The notes: a model not told the origin generated them from the sequence alone. Shown: positions 38,047 through 48,679, numbered from the stretch's first letter. The stretch: 64,000 nt of DNA from Glaciimonas sp. CA11.2 (GCF_034314045.1 NZ_JAVIWL010000001.1:992001-1056000); one strand, 5' to 3'. Made by a program: numbers and translations.

Positions 38047-39186
38047 TCATTCATCACCCGTTTGCAATTTGGTTGGTTGACGCTTTTCAATCGCCCATTT
38101 AAGCAATGCGGCGCTACGATAAATACCATGCGCAAACTTACCGTACGGCAGCGTCAAAAACAGTGCCATTACCACGCCCAGATGAATTGCCAACAGCAAC
38201 GCCATTGCGCCGGTATCACGCCAGATCAACAAGGCCAGACCGGTTCCGCTCGTCAGCAAAAGCAACGCAATGAAGCCACGGTCCATCGGCTTTTGCGCTT
38301 GATCTCCATGCATTGGATGGCGTCGTAAATTGAGCCATAACAATCCCGCTGGCCCAATTAATAATCCTATACCGCCGGCGATCCCGAGTAAAACAGGCAA
38401 GCTCAGCACAGGATAAGGTGCGTGCAAATCGAACAGAAAATGATACAGCGTCGCAACGCACGTCGCCGCAAAACAGAGCGTAAAACCATAAAAAGTGAAA
38501 TGGTGAAAGCGCCGTCGCCACAAGGTAAAAGCATCGTCGGCGTTATTGCACCCTTCTCCATGTCCACCGCCCAGATAGGTCAATTGCAATACGTTGCCGG
38601 TTGCTTCTGCAACGGCGCTACCCGAAGTTGGCCCGGGCGACTCGGAGCGCCAAAAGCGTCGCACGCCGATTCCCAACGCCAGCATCGCAAACAGAAACAC
38701 GCTCCCAAACATTAACGCCAAGGTATTATGGGGAAAAATCGCGTAGAAATTTCCCGCCAGCGGCGTAAATAAAAGCGTTCCTCTTAATAACATGGTCAGT
38801 GCCAGAAACAGCGCCAGCGCGCCAGCTGCGGCCAGCGCAAGCGTCAACCCATTACGCTGATATAACACACCCAATGCAGGCGGCCACGCATAATCGGTGT
38901 AAGTCTGCAAACGCACTTGCGCCATGGCCTTCGGTACATTGACCGCAAATTCATGCGGCAACGCGTACTGACACGCGTGCAGACAAGCGCCGCAGTTGTG
39001 GCACAAATTAGCGAGAAAATGAATATCGGATTTGCCGAACTCAAGACGCCGGGCCATTGCAGGAAAGACTGGGCAGAAACCTTCGCAATAGCGGCAAGAG
39101 TTGCAAATTGTCATCACACGATCAACTTCGATTTCGTTAGTCGCCAGCCCTCGCGCATCGTTGATCAAAACTTCAAGCAGCTCCAT
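38047..39186 (-). CDS. tcuB: Tricarballylate utilisation protein TcuB (iron-sulfur, membrane electron carrier)
   Basis: 379 residues. The N-terminal half has two 4Fe-4S-type clusters of cysteines, [15 protein letters not shown] near residue 34 and [16 protein letters not shown] near 65. The C-terminal part has about six hydrophobic segments with spaced histidines, like a cytochrome-b-type domain. In Salmonella, TcuB reoxidises the FAD of TcuA and passes electrons to the membrane quinone pool. The start MELLEV overlaps the tcuA end by 14 bp; the longer open frame upstream lies inside tcuA. Confidence 0.9.
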   Translation of the reverse strand: MELLEVLINDARGLATNEIEVDRVMTICNSCRYCEGFCPVFPAMARRLEFGKSDIHFLANLCHNCGACLHACQYALPHEFAVNVPKAMAQVRLQTYTDYAWPPALGVLYQRNGLTLALAAAGALALFLALTMLLRGTLLFTPLAGNFYAIFPHNTLALMFGSVFLFAMLALGIGVRRFWRSESPGPTSGSAVAEATGNVLQLTYLGGGHGEGCNNADDAFTLWRRRFHHFTFYGFTLCFAATCVATLYHFLFDLHAPYPVLSLPVLLGIAGGIGLLIGPAGLLWLNLRRHPMHGDQAQKPMDRGFIALLLLTSGTGLALLIWRDTGAMALLLAIHLGVVMALFLTLPYGKFAHGIYRSAALLKWAIEKRQPTKLQTGDE

Positions 39187-40603
39187 GGCGCACTTTCTTT
39201 TCGTTATTCTGGTACTTCTTTGAAACCCCGGCAGCATGCGCCGCCTCAGTGCCAGCAATCCTCCCAAAGGCGGTGCCAATCGCCATTCCCACCCCAGCGG
39301 TATAGCCTTTGCCCAGCACGTTGCCAGCCATCATTTCACCGGCAACAAACAAATTTTGGCTCGGTTTGCCATTAAAGTGCACCGTCGAACGCTCGTCGAC
39401 TTTCAAGCCAAGGTAGGTAAACGTGATACCAGGCCGCAGCGCATAAGCATAAAACGGCGCTTTATCGATGGGCTGCGCCCAGTGTGTTTTTGGCGGTACC
39501 AAGCCCTCGGTATGACAATCGTCAAGGATACCGTGATCGAAAGTCCCCACGCGACACGCGGCGTTATACCCTTCGATTATTCGCACAAAAGCCACTGGAT
39601 CAAGGCCGACCAGCACAGCTAACTCGTGCAAAGTGTTCGCTTTAGTGCCAGGAAAAACTGGTGGCATAAAACGTCCTATCGCTTTTGAGTCAATCACGGA
39701 GTAACCGATTTGCCCCGGTTGATGCGCTACCAGACGTCCCCAGATCGCATACCGCTTAGGCCAAAAATCTTCACCCTCGTCATAAAAACGTTCAGCATTT
39801 TTATTGAGCATCACGCCCAGCGAGACGCAATCGATACGGGTACAAATACCGCCATCGTAAAGCGGCGCCCGCGCATCAATTGCCACACAGTGCGACTGCG
39901 AAGGATCACCGATCATGTCGGCTCCCGCATCTTGCATGAATTTCAGCAACACGCCCATGTTGAAACGCGTACCGCGAATGAGAAAATTGTCGGCGACCCA
40001 TTCTCCATTTATCTGGCCCCAAGCCTCGCGCAACCATTCGCGATTCGACTCGAAACCACCGGCAGCCAACACGCAACTGCGCGCTTCAATCCGCTCCGTG
40101 CCGATCCTCGCTGCCAGAAATCGGCCTTCGCTATCGAGATCAAGCGCATCAACGGCGGCGTTATAGCGAATCGTAATGCCCAGCTTTTCGGCGCTGCGGT
40201 AATAAGCATTCACCAGCGCCTTACCGCCGCCCATAAAAAATGCGTTGGTGCGGGCGACGTGGAGTGTGCCGGAGATAGGTGCCTGAAAATGCACGCCATG
40301 ACTACGCATCCAGTCCCGACAAGTGGCTGATGCGCGTATCGTCAGACGGGCGAGTTTTTCGTCGGTAAGACCGCCAGTGACCTTCAACAAATCCTGCCAG
40401 TATTCCTCTTCAGGGTAAGCATCAATCAACACGTCTTGCGGTGCGTCGTGCATGCAACGTAAATTGCGTGTGTGTTGAGAATTGCCGCCACGCCATTCGC
40501 GCGGGGCCGATTCGAGCAGTAAAACTGATGCGCCCTGCTCGCGCGCCATCAAAGCGGCACAAAGTGCAGCATTTCCACCGCCGATTACTAATACATCAAA
40601 CAT
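39173..40603 (-). CDS. tcuA: FAD-dependent tricarballylate dehydrogenase
   Basis: Oxidises tricarballylate to cis-aconitate. 476 residues of the fumarate reductase/succinate dehydrogenase flavoprotein fold. FAD motif [72 protein letters not shown] and C-terminal [19 protein letters not shown]. The start is set by GGGGAGA 8 nt before 40603. It heads tcuA-tcuB-tcuC. Confidence 0.93.
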   Translation of the reverse strand: MFDVLVIGGGNAALCAALMAREQGASVLLLESAPREWRGGNSQHTRNLRCMHDAPQDVLIDAYPEEEYWQDLLKVTGGLTDEKLARLTIRASATCRDWMRSHGVHFQAPISGTLHVARTNAFFMGGGKALVNAYYRSAEKLGITIRYNAAVDALDLDSEGRFLAARIGTERIEARSCVLAAGGFESNREWLREAWGQINGEWVADNFLIRGTRFNMGVLLKFMQDAGADMIGDPSQSHCVAIDARAPLYDGGICTRIDCVSLGVMLNKNAERFYDEGEDFWPKRYAIWGRLVAHQPGQIGYSVIDSKAIGRFMPPVFPGTKANTLHELAVLVGLDPVAFVRIIEGYNAACRVGTFDHGILDDCHTEGLVPPKTHWAQPIDKAPFYAYALRPGITFTYLGLKVDERSTVHFNGKPSQNLFVAGEMMAGNVLGKGYTAGVGMAIGTAFGRIAGTEAAHAAGVSKKYQNNEKKVRHGAA

Positions 40604-40685
40604 CAAGATTGTCTCCCCAATATTTGAAGGACTATAGCCGTCAAGGTCTTCACGCACTAGCGGCAGATCAGACAAGAGGTCTTCA

Positions 40686-41609
40686 CTATTTGTGAATAGT
40701 CGCACCCGGCCAACGGCCTTCAGATACCAGAGACCGCGTCACATCGGCCAGCACCACGCGCGCAGCCAAGCCCGATGGCGATAGCTCATTGTCAGATAAA
40801 CTGACCAGCATATTGGAGCGAATCGCGTGCGTATCCGAAATATGCACCGCGGTCAGTCGCTCGCTATCACCACGCGCAAGCGCTGCGCCGGGTTGAATCG
40901 TCGCACCGAAACCAGCACGTACCGCATCCATTAACATCGCCAGACCATCAATCTACGCCACGATATGCGGTGTGCATTTGGCGCGTGCGAATGCAGCGTT
41001 GAGCATTGAACGCAGACCGTGCGGTCCGCTAGGAAGAATCAAGGGCAGGTTTGCCAGCTGCGCCAACCGCACCCGTTTGCCGGTAGGAAGGTCGGCAAGA
41101 TCACTTGCACCGATGACAAACAGGCGCTCCTCCAACAACGGCATGACGCTCCAGCGCTGGGCAGGATCGGCATGGAACAGAATCGCAAGATCAATTTGCC
41201 TCGCACCGAGCATCGTTGTCAAATGACCCGACAGACTCTCCACCATATGCAGTCGAACGTCGGGATAGCGTTCACGCATCGCGCACATGAAAGGCAAACC
41301 GAGGACGCCGGTAGTGCTTGGTGCCATACCGACGCTGACATGGCCCGACAGCCGAGCTTGCTGCGCCGCACGCGCCGCATCATCAACATGACGCAATGCA
41401 AGCTGAGCCTGATGCAAGAACGCAAGTCCGGCATCAGTAGGCGTGACACCGCTCGACGTGCGCTGCAATAAACGCGTCGATAGTTCGCTTTCAAGCCGAC
41501 TTATTTGCTGACTGAGCGCAGAAGTGACGACGCCAAGTTCACGGGCAGCGCGCCCCATGCTGCCTTGCTCGACGACGCGAACAAAATAGCGTAGCTGCCG
41601 AAGTTCCAT
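40686..41609 (-). pseudogene. tcuR: LysR-type regulator TcuR interrupted by an in-frame amber codon
   Basis: Frame 41609-40686 encodes a normal-length LysR protein of 307 residues except for TAG at 40953-40955, after codon 218. Before it: MELRQLRYFVRVVEQGSMGR with the winged helix, then most of the effector domain to CTPHIVA. After it, with no frame change: IDGLAMLMDAVRAGFGATIQ to the end. One base change from GAG or CAG would restore it. The truncated form keeps the DNA-binding domain but lacks the last third of the effector domain. Located 82 bp upstream of tcuA on the same strand, as expected for its activator. Confidence 0.85.
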
Positions 41610-41724
41610 AGCGGTTCCCAAAATAGGATGATAGTTGCGCGGCAATTAATCAGGCGCGTACCCACATAAATAAAAATTCAGAGGATTCGCTGACCCGACT
41701 TTGCCCATCTGAACCAAGGCGTCA

Positions 41725-41772
41725 CTATTCTACTATTCTACTATTTCACCATTCCACCATTCCACCATTCCA
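41725..41772. repeat. 8-bp tandem repeat, six copies
   Basis: Two copies of CTATTCTA, one CTATTTCA and three CCATTCCA in a row, with a partial seventh. It lies between tcuR and the hydrolase gene, upstream of the tcuR start. Confidence 0.9.
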
Positions 41773-41814
41773 CCATGACGCCATGCACCCAGGCTGTGCG
41801 TTTTACATTAACTT

Positions 41815-42870
41815 TCACAGATCAGGTTTGATATCCTCATCCAGAAATCCCTGCACCGCCTGAAACAATTGCATGCGATTCTTTTCCATGATGATCGTAT
41901 GCGTCCCCTCACCAATTTCTACATAGCGCTTATAAGGAACGTTCGTCAGCTTTGCAAAATACGCGTGCAACATGTAACTAGGAAGGTCGGCGTCCCACTC
42001 CGCATGCGCCAAAAATGTCGGTACCCGAATCAGGCCAGGATCGTAAAGCGGCTTCCCTACCGACCAAAACTCGCGAGAATCTTGCACTGTGCCGTTTGGC
42101 GCACGCAAAACCGGTTTGCTTTGACTCGCACCCACCGTGTCGGTCGCCAGTGTCGCCTGCGCCCATTGCTCATACCAACCGGCTGGAATCAACGACTCCT
42201 TTTTGTTTTCCGGCACGCCCGTTAGCCAGCGCTTTTTGGCGGAATCCATCGACACCGAACGGTACGCGCCCAACTTGCCACCCGTATCGGTCAGCGAGGC
42301 GTCGTTGCGCAACCATTGTGGCGCGTATAAAACCAGCTTATTTACTTTATCGTTATTTTGCGAGGTATACCAGCCCATCGTGCTCGTACCCCAAGACCAG
42401 CCCAGCAAATCAAGCTTCGGCGATCCGGTACGCTTGAGAATAAAGTCGACCGCTGCACCAACATCCTTCACCGCCGTTTCGGTTCGCACAAGCGGCGCAT
42501 TTTGATCCGCTGCCTGCGACATTTCTGGCGGTCGCGTCGAGCGTCCATAACCACGCAGATCAACCAGATAGACGTCGTAGCCATGCTGCGCAATATAATC
42601 CATCCAGGACATACCATTGAGTGGCAAGTCGAAGGCCGTCTCTGATGGATAAGTTGAACCGTGGACATATAAAAGAATTTTATTTTGACCAAATTTTTTA
42701 ATACTTTGCAGATGCTTATTGCGCACATACAGTTGAATGCCAGGATCGGCAGAAGGCACCATAAACTCCTGCATCACAATCTTTTCACCATCTGCTGCGG
42801 CTGACATACCCGCAGATGCCATCATCAGTAATCCCATTAAAACCTTTACTATCTTTACGAAAATCTTCAC
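41815..42870 (-). CDS. Exported alpha/beta hydrolase
   Basis: 351 residues starting at GTG with GGGAGA upstream. Signal peptide to about residue 26 (ASAGMSAAA). Alpha/beta hydrolase fold: KILLYVHGSTYPSE oxyanion segment, YLVDLRGYGRSTRPPEM, nucleophile Ser in LLGWSWGTSTMGWY, acid in LAHAEWDADLPS and His in EIGEGTHTIIMEKNR. Substrate unknown. It may share a transcript with the carboxymuconolactone-decarboxylase-like gene upstream. Confidence 0.85.
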   Translation of the reverse strand: MKIFVKIVKVLMGLLMMASAGMSAAADGEKIVMQEFMVPSADPGIQLYVRNKHLQSIKKFGQNKILLYVHGSTYPSETAFDLPLNGMSWMDYIAQHGYDVYLVDLRGYGRSTRPPEMSQAADQNAPLVRTETAVKDVGAAVDFILKRTGSPKLDLLGWSWGTSTMGWYTSQNNDKVNKLVLYAPQWLRNDASLTDTGGKLGAYRSVSMDSAKKRWLTGVPENKKESLIPAGWYEQWAQATLATDTVGASQSKPVLRAPNGTVQDSREFWSVGKPLYDPGLIRVPTFLAHAEWDADLPSYMLHAYFAKLTNVPYKRYVEIGEGTHTIIMEKNRMQLFQAVQGFLDEDIKPDL

Positions 42871-43008
42871 CTAGTCTCCCTTGATTATTATGGTTATTGC
42901 CAGATCAGTATCACACGTTTCGGCGCACCGGCTTTTACAAATGACAAAACGCGCATCATCGCCTGGCACCGGTTCGCTGCACTAAAAATTAATACGTGTG
43001 CCGCACGC

Positions 43009-43680
43009 TCAGCGACCTTTTTCTGGAAAAGGTAACGTTTTGTTCGCCGCCACCGACTCCTCACCCAGACTAAGCAACATTGCCACGGTCACGTAAGTAC
43101 CGCTGACGGCCACGAGATCGACCAATTGTTGCTCACCCAAAATGGCCTTGGCGCGATTAAACAGCGCATCGCTGATTTCGTGATGCTCACTGATGGTCAT
43201 GCAGACGTCGTACACAACTTCTTCATCGGGTTGCATTCCTCGAGGGCGAATATTAGCTTTGAGATCATCCGCCACCGACGCAGGCAAACCTGCTTTCAGC
43301 GCTAAAGGATAATGGGCGAACCATTCAACTTGAGACGTCCACAAGCGTCCCTGAATAAGAATCGCAAATTCATTAAGGCGCTTCGGCAGCGACGTTTCGA
43401 ATCGTAGATAATCCAGCAGTCGCTTCATGCGATCGGCGAACACCGGACTGCGCAGCATGACGTTGTAAGGACCCGACAGGCCGACGCTCGATATGGCCAC
43501 GATCTCCTCGGCAAGAACCTTCGATTGTGGCGAAATATTTTCCATCGTCAATTGCGGAAAGCGTTTTGGCTGGTGATCGTCCCTCTCCTGAGCGACAGCC
43601 ACCGCAGTAAATCCACTTAATAAAAAAACTAACGTATTGCGTGCAAAACTGAAACGTTTACGCGAACAAATCCTAAACAT
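43009..43680 (-). CDS. Exported carboxymuconolactone-decarboxylase-like (AhpD fold) protein
   Basis: 223 residues with a signal peptide ending near AVAVA. The mature part has the CMD-like helical bundle: GPYNVMLRSPVFADRMKRLLDYLRFETSLPKRLNEFAILIQGRLWTS in sections, then VEWFAHYPLALKAGLPASV. The peroxidase CxxC is missing. The conserved WTSQVEWFAHY resembles proteins often called 4-carboxymuconolactone decarboxylase in Burkholderiales. GGGAGA ribosome site. The exact reaction is unknown. Confidence 0.78.
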   Translation of the reverse strand: MFRICSRKRFSFARNTLVFLLSGFTAVAVAQERDDHQPKRFPQLTMENISPQSKVLAEEIVAISSVGLSGPYNVMLRSPVFADRMKRLLDYLRFETSLPKRLNEFAILIQGRLWTSQVEWFAHYPLALKAGLPASVADDLKANIRPRGMQPDEEVVYDVCMTISEHHEISDALFNRAKAILGEQQLVDLVAVSGTYVTVAMLLSLGEESVAANKTLPFPEKGR

Positions 43681-43925
43681 TGTTATCTCCCTATTTTTAT
43701 TAAATATGCTTTTTTATGTTGATGTCGTTCTTACTAACGTCCAATGACGGAGTTGCAAAAACGATAATGACTTTACCAGAAAGCAAGGAGACTTGCTGAC
43801 CATGGATGTAGAAGATAGGATGAAACCAAACGTACAACGGCAGAAGGAAAGCAGCAACTTTGCTTTCGGTACAACATGCCATGTATCGGCAAGACTGCAA
43901 AGCCGAAGCAAGGGTCAATTTCGTA

Positions 43926-46094
43926 CTAAACCGCCCCAACGCGACCCGGACTAACCTGATCTTGGAGTAGCAATTGTTCAAATTGCTCAGGCATTACCGG
44001 CCGTGAATATAGATATCCTTGCGCATAATCGCAACCGGCGGCGAGCAGAAAATCTTTTTGTTCAACCGTCTCCACGCCTTCGGCAATGACCTTCAACCCC
44101 AACTTATGTGCCATCACGATAATAGCCGTTGAGATCGCCCTATCGTTGGCATCGGAGGCGAGATTGGAAATGAATGATCTGTCGATTTTCAGGTAATCGA
44201 TATCGAGTTTTTTCAGATACGACAAGGATGAGTAACCGGTGCCAAAATCATCTATTGCCATCTGCATACCGGCCGTTCGATACTGGCATAACTTATTTGC
44301 TATTTTTGAATTTTCTCCAAGCAGCAAACCCTCGGTTATTTCAAGTACAACATGGTTACCTGAAAGATCTATCTCATCCAGATGCGCCAACCATTCTTGC
44401 TCCTGCCGATTACCTTCTTTTTTCAATTGCACTGGAGAGATGTTAATGCTGACCTGAAGACCGTGCGGCCGCTGCTCGGCCCAACGCTTAGTCCAGAGAA
44501 CTGCCTCTCTAAAAACCCAGTCGCCCAGTTCTATGATCAGCCCCGTTTCCTCCGCCACGGGGATAAATTCAATTGGCCCCAAGATACCGCGTTCCGGATG
44601 ACGCCAACGCACCAATGCCTCGGCCTTGTGGATGCGACCACTTGCCATCTCTACAATGGGTTGAAAATGAAGCAGGAACTGATTGGTCTGAATCGCAGTA
44701 CGCAGATCGTTGATCAGACTTCTGCGGCGCAACGCCGCCTCTTGCAAGAAGGGAGTGAAATAGTTGAAACAATTACCACCTTTTTGTTTGGCCAGGTACA
44801 TCGCCTGATCCGCATTATTCAGCAGTTGAGCAGTGCTTGTGACGCTATCGGAATAAAGCGAAATTCCGATACTCGCCGAAATGTAGGCAACGTCTACACC
44901 CAAAATATAAGGCTGCGCTAATTGATCGATAATCTGCTGCGAAATCCGCTCAACGGGACTAGTTTTACCCATCTGCGTCAACACCACGACAAATTCATCC
45001 CCGCCAAGGCGTGCAACGATATCCGAAGCGCGCGTCAAAGCGGTAAGACGACGCCCGGTTTCCTTCAAAAGAAGATCACCGGCAGCGTGCCCGAGCGTAT
45101 CGTTTATTTCCTTGAAGTGATCGAGATCAATAAATAACAACGCCATAAAGCGACCAGCGCGATGATGATTCTTTATTTCCTGCTGCAAGCGCGCGCTAAA
45201 CATGCGGCGGTTGGGTAACCCGGTCAATTCGTCGAAGTTAGCTTGCTTCCATATGACGTCTTCAGATTTCTTTTTGTCAGTAATGTCGGAAAACAACGTG
45301 ACATAGCCTTGCAACGATCCATCCTCATTTTTGAGCGTATTAATCACCATCCACTTGGCGTAAGTCTCACCATTTTTCCGCCGGCCCCAGAACTCTCCGT
45401 CCCAGTAGCCCACCACTCTTAACGCCTCTAACATGTTCAGATACGGTGTACTCTCCCGCGACTCTTTGCTAAACAAACCCGATGCGCGACCTTCAACCTC
45501 ATCAAAACTATATCCGGTGATTCTGGAAAATGCAGGATTAATTGCCACCGTCCGGAGCGCAATGTCCGATACCAGCATTCCTTCCCCGCTATTCTGATAT
45601 ACCAACGCGGCTATCCGCATTCTTTCGGTAAGTCGTTCCCGTTGCGTAATCGCTTCCTGCAATGCCGTATTTTGTATGGATAATTGTCGATGAATTGCCT
45701 GTACGCGAAGTTGCGTATGGATCCGTACAAATACCTCCTCAATTTGAAATGGCTTGGTAATGTAGTCGACACCACCAGCATTAAAACCTTCCACCTTGCT
45801 CATGGTACCCGTCATCGCCGTCATAAAAATTACCGGGATATCCGCAATGCTATCGATAGCTTTCATACGGCGACAGGTTTCAAACCCATCCATACCGACC
45901 ATCATCACATCCAGTAAAATCAGATCAGGATGTACGAACTGCGCCCGTTTCAACGCCTCCTCCCCATCTTGGGCGGTCAGCACGTCGAATTCCAATTCCT
46001 CCAAATAATCTACCAGAACCCTCAAGTTTGCCGGGGTGTCGTCGACGATCAAAATAGTCTGATTCCGCAAAGCGGGGTCTACAATCGGCATCAT
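43926..46094 (-). CDS. Response regulator with PAS, GGDEF and EAL domains
   Basis: 722 residues. Receiver domain at about 10-130 (ILIVDDTPANLR, phosphoacceptor Asp in LILLDVMMVGMDG, Lys in VDYITKPF). PAS domain at about 170-285. GGDEF domain at about 300-455 with an intact RLGGDEFVVVL active site. EAL domain at about 470-715 with KAEALVRWRHP, EITEGLLLG and DDFGTGYSSLSYLKKLDIDYLK. It could both make and degrade cyclic-di-GMP. It overlaps the upstream kinase gene by 4 bp, so it is the probable phosphorylation target. Confidence 0.93.
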   Translation of the reverse strand: MMPIVDPALRNQTILIVDDTPANLRVLVDYLEELEFDVLTAQDGEEALKRAQFVHPDLILLDVMMVGMDGFETCRRMKAIDSIADIPVIFMTAMTGTMSKVEGFNAGGVDYITKPFQIEEVFVRIHTQLRVQAIHRQLSIQNTALQEAITQRERLTERMRIAALVYQNSGEGMLVSDIALRTVAINPAFSRITGYSFDEVEGRASGLFSKESRESTPYLNMLEALRVVGYWDGEFWGRRKNGETYAKWMVINTLKNEDGSLQGYVTLFSDITDKKKSEDVIWKQANFDELTGLPNRRMFSARLQQEIKNHHRAGRFMALLFIDLDHFKEINDTLGHAAGDLLLKETGRRLTALTRASDIVARLGGDEFVVVLTQMGKTSPVERISQQIIDQLAQPYILGVDVAYISASIGISLYSDSVTSTAQLLNNADQAMYLAKQKGGNCFNYFTPFLQEAALRRRSLINDLRTAIQTNQFLLHFQPIVEMASGRIHKAEALVRWRHPERGILGPIEFIPVAEETGLIIELGDWVFREAVLWTKRWAEQRPHGLQVSINISPVQLKKEGNRQEQEWLAHLDEIDLSGNHVVLEITEGLLLGENSKIANKLCQYRTAGMQMAIDDFGTGYSSLSYLKKLDIDYLKIDRSFISNLASDANDRAISTAIIVMAHKLGLKVIAEGVETVEQKDFLLAAGCDYAQGYLYSRPVMPEQFEQLLLQDQVSPGRVGAV

Positions 46095-47686
46095 GTACTC
46101 TCTTTACCCGACAGATGCTGTTCAATCAATTTCAAGATTGCTTTGGTTTGATAGTCTTTAGCCAGAAAACACAGCTTTTCAACAAACCCGCTATAGCGCG
46201 GATCTAACTCCATCAGTTTTTTAGCGTACTGATTAATTTTCCGAATATTGCCGACCAAGGCGAGCTGATACAGCTTTTCGATTTCATCGGGCGGTGGAAT
46301 CGTCATGCATTCCTGCGGAACCAGCGACAATTCACCTCCGAACGGTTCTGGTATCAACACCTTATCGCGTTCGGAATCGGTCACGTCCGCTATTAACTCG
46401 AACCAAAAAATACTTCCTTCCCCGACTTTACTTTCGACATAAATGGTGCTCTTCATCATGTGTATTAGCTGCGTACTGATGGATAGCCCCAAACCGGTTC
46501 CACCAAATTGATTTTGGGTTGCAGCGACCTGTTCAAAGGGCCGAAAAATTGCCTCCAGTTGATCTGAGTGAATACCGATACCGCTATCCTGGACCTCGAA
46601 CCGCAGGCGCGCTTGACCACGCGCAAACGGCTCACTGCCCACTCTAAGGGTGACCTGCCCTTTCTCGGTAAACTTGATCGCATTACTTAATAGATTAAGT
46701 AAAATCTGGCGCAATCGCAGTTCATCAAGACGTACCTTTTGGGGAAGATCAGGCGCCATCTCCACCGTAAATATCAAGTATTTTTGCTGCGCGCGCACGC
46801 TGATCATTTTAGTAATGGCTTGCAAGAATCCACACAAATTAAACGTTCTTACATTTAACTCAAATTTACCGGCCTCGATTTTTCCTAAATCGAGTAAGTC
46901 ATTAATAATCGTCAATAAATGTTCGCCGCTCTCGTAAATCGTGTGCAAGCCAGCCAACTGACGCTGATTGAGATTCTGATCGGTTTGAAGGATTTGGGTA
47001 TAGCCCAATATTGCATTGAGCGGCGTACGTAACTCATGACTCATATTGGAGAGAAAACTACTCTTTGCCTTATTCGCCACTTCGGCCCTGTTTTTCTGGA
47101 CCGCCAACTCTGTGGTACGCTCCCTGACCCGTTGTTCAAGTTTCTCATTCATGACTTGCAATGCTTGCTCGGCCTCATAGCGTACTTGCACTTCAAGCTT
47201 GAGACGCTCAGCGAGATTGCGTAAATCCTGCATCATGCGTGCTTTTGCTTCTATCAAAAACAGGAAATCTACCGTCGAATCATGCAACGCGAAATCATTG
47301 AAGGACAAACCGAGGCCCTTCACGCCTTGCACATCGCTGACAAATGGTGAGCAAAGGAAAAGCATCAAATCTCCCTCAAGGCGATTCCACACCAACATTT
47401 GTCCCTTGATGATATGCCGGGTTTGGAGGCACTCCACAAAAAATACTGAAAACAATTGACTCGCAATCGAGTCAAAATTCATGAGCAATCCAGTCGGCGT
47501 GACAACCTGAAACAGGTCTTGAACGCTGGCACCGCATGCAAGCGATGGCACAAGCCGTGACATTTTTTCGCCATGCTGAACAATCTGCCCCTTGCAATCA
47601 AAGGCAAGATGAAACGGAAATACCTCCTGCATCAGTGCAGGCGGTATGCCATACAACAGCGCTGGGGAGGAGATTTCCTTCGTCAT
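46091..47686 (-). CDS. Histidine kinase with N-terminal HNOBA domain
   Basis: 531 residues. The N terminus (FPFHLAFDCKGQIVQHGEKM to about residue 160) matches the heme-NO-binding-associated (HNOBA) domain found in partners of H-NOX proteins and in guanylate cyclases. A coiled coil follows (EQRVRERTTELAVQKNRAE), then the HisKA box MSHELRTPLNAILGYTQIL, N box LLSNAIKF, G1 VQDSGIGIH and G2 GGTGLGLSIS. There is no membrane segment. A 70-residue helical tail follows the ATPase domain. The gene starts directly after the H-NOX stop codon. Confidence 0.93.
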   Translation of the reverse strand: MTKEISSPALLYGIPPALMQEVFPFHLAFDCKGQIVQHGEKMSRLVPSLACGASVQDLFQVVTPTGLLMNFDSIASQLFSVFFVECLQTRHIIKGQMLVWNRLEGDLMLFLCSPFVSDVQGVKGLGLSFNDFALHDSTVDFLFLIEAKARMMQDLRNLAERLKLEVQVRYEAEQALQVMNEKLEQRVRERTTELAVQKNRAEVANKAKSSFLSNMSHELRTPLNAILGYTQILQTDQNLNQRQLAGLHTIYESGEHLLTIINDLLDLGKIEAGKFELNVRTFNLCGFLQAITKMISVRAQQKYLIFTVEMAPDLPQKVRLDELRLRQILLNLLSNAIKFTEKGQVTLRVGSEPFARGQARLRFEVQDSGIGIHSDQLEAIFRPFEQVAATQNQFGGTGLGLSISTQLIHMMKSTIYVESKVGEGSIFWFELIADVTDSERDKVLIPEPFGGELSLVPQECMTIPPPDEIEKLYQLALVGNIRKINQYAKKLMELDPRYSGFVEKLCFLAKDYQTKAILKLIEQHLSGKEST

Positions 47687-48250
47687 CTACAATACTTCTG
47701 GCTGCGCACGAGGAGCATAGCAAACTGCAAATTCCTCAAAGTTTAATCCTTGTTCGGCCCCACGCACGTGCTCAATACTGACATCGGTGTTGAAGCGCTC
47801 ACCTAAACCTTTTAGCAAACCCTTTACCATTGGTGCATAGCCGCTACGTGATGAACGATACTGAAGCTTAAAAGCGCCACGCGTTTCATCAGTAACAAGA
47901 AATGATGGTGGCTTCAGGTCTGGCATCCAAAGACCAATCCGCGCATGCATGTTGTTCAGATTTTTTATGAACGCCAAAAAATCTTGCCCTGACATATCCA
48001 AAACATAGTCATAGTTTCGGCTAGCAAATCCCACCCAATACTCACCAAAACCCGCCAAAATTTCGCTGGCGCTCGTATGCAAAATAGCGCTCGCTGCCTT
48101 CACCAATTTATCCGTCAGATCTTCAGGATATTGATCCAAGGAAACAAACACATCCACAACGCCTGCCTCTGATCGAATTTTCCCCCACATGGCTTCGCCA
48201 TATCCCTCGATCACCATTTCCTTCACTGCCTGATTGACAAGCCCGTACAT
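47687..48250 (-). CDS. H-NOX heme nitric-oxide-binding sensor protein
   Basis: 187 residues, stand-alone H-NOX domain that binds NO at heme. Start MYGLVNQAVKEMV, proximal heme His in NLNNMHARIG near residue 104, and the Y-x-S-x-R propionate motif as YRSSR near residue 133. Ribosome site GAGGGATAAGGA. It is the first gene of the H-NOX/kinase/GGDEF-EAL operon; in other bacteria H-NOX with NO inhibits or tunes the partner kinase. Confidence 0.93.
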   Translation of the reverse strand: MYGLVNQAVKEMVIEGYGEAMWGKIRSEAGVVDVFVSLDQYPEDLTDKLVKAASAILHTSASEILAGFGEYWVGFASRNYDYVLDMSGQDFLAFIKNLNNMHARIGLWMPDLKPPSFLVTDETRGAFKLQYRSSRSGYAPMVKGLLKGLGERFNTDVSIEHVRGAEQGLNFEEFAVCYAPRAQPEVL

Positions 48251-48447
48251 TCCTTATCCCTCACGATTTAATTGATTTCATGTACGCAATACCGAGAGCG
48301 ATATCAGCAGAAAGACCAGGCTTACACCACCTCGGCATCATGCAGTGGGGCAGACTGCGCTGCCATCGCGCCGCAGAAATTCAGATAGGCATATCGGCTG
48401 GCCAAGTTCTGTTTTCCCATCTTACACAGCAGATTATAAAAATGCAA

Positions 48448-48465
48448 TATAGAAATATTTCTATA
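48448..48465. other. 18-bp perfect palindrome upstream of the H-NOX operon
   Basis: TATAGAAATATTTCTATA in an A/T-rich stretch about 200 bp before the H-NOX start. It could be an operator or part of the promoter. The whole gap 48251-48679 has no supportable gene. Confidence 0.5.
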
Positions 48466-48679
48466 AAATATTATGTTAAAAATGAATAATTTTACTCATC
48501 AATACACAGACGAATCTCAATAATTCCCAAAGGAAATTCGAAGGGAATGTTACGATAAATTACCACGCTCACGTCGCCGATAACCGAGTTCATTGACCCG
48601 GGGAACTCATCAATGTGCCGCTGAGAAAGTCAGCATAGTGATCAAAAAAACGTGACCGCTCCATCAACGCGACCGTTGT

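Noticed and set aside
39710..40330. 206-codon plus-strand frame antisense to tcuA
   Set aside because: tcuA has clear family motifs in the other strand; the antisense frame has none.
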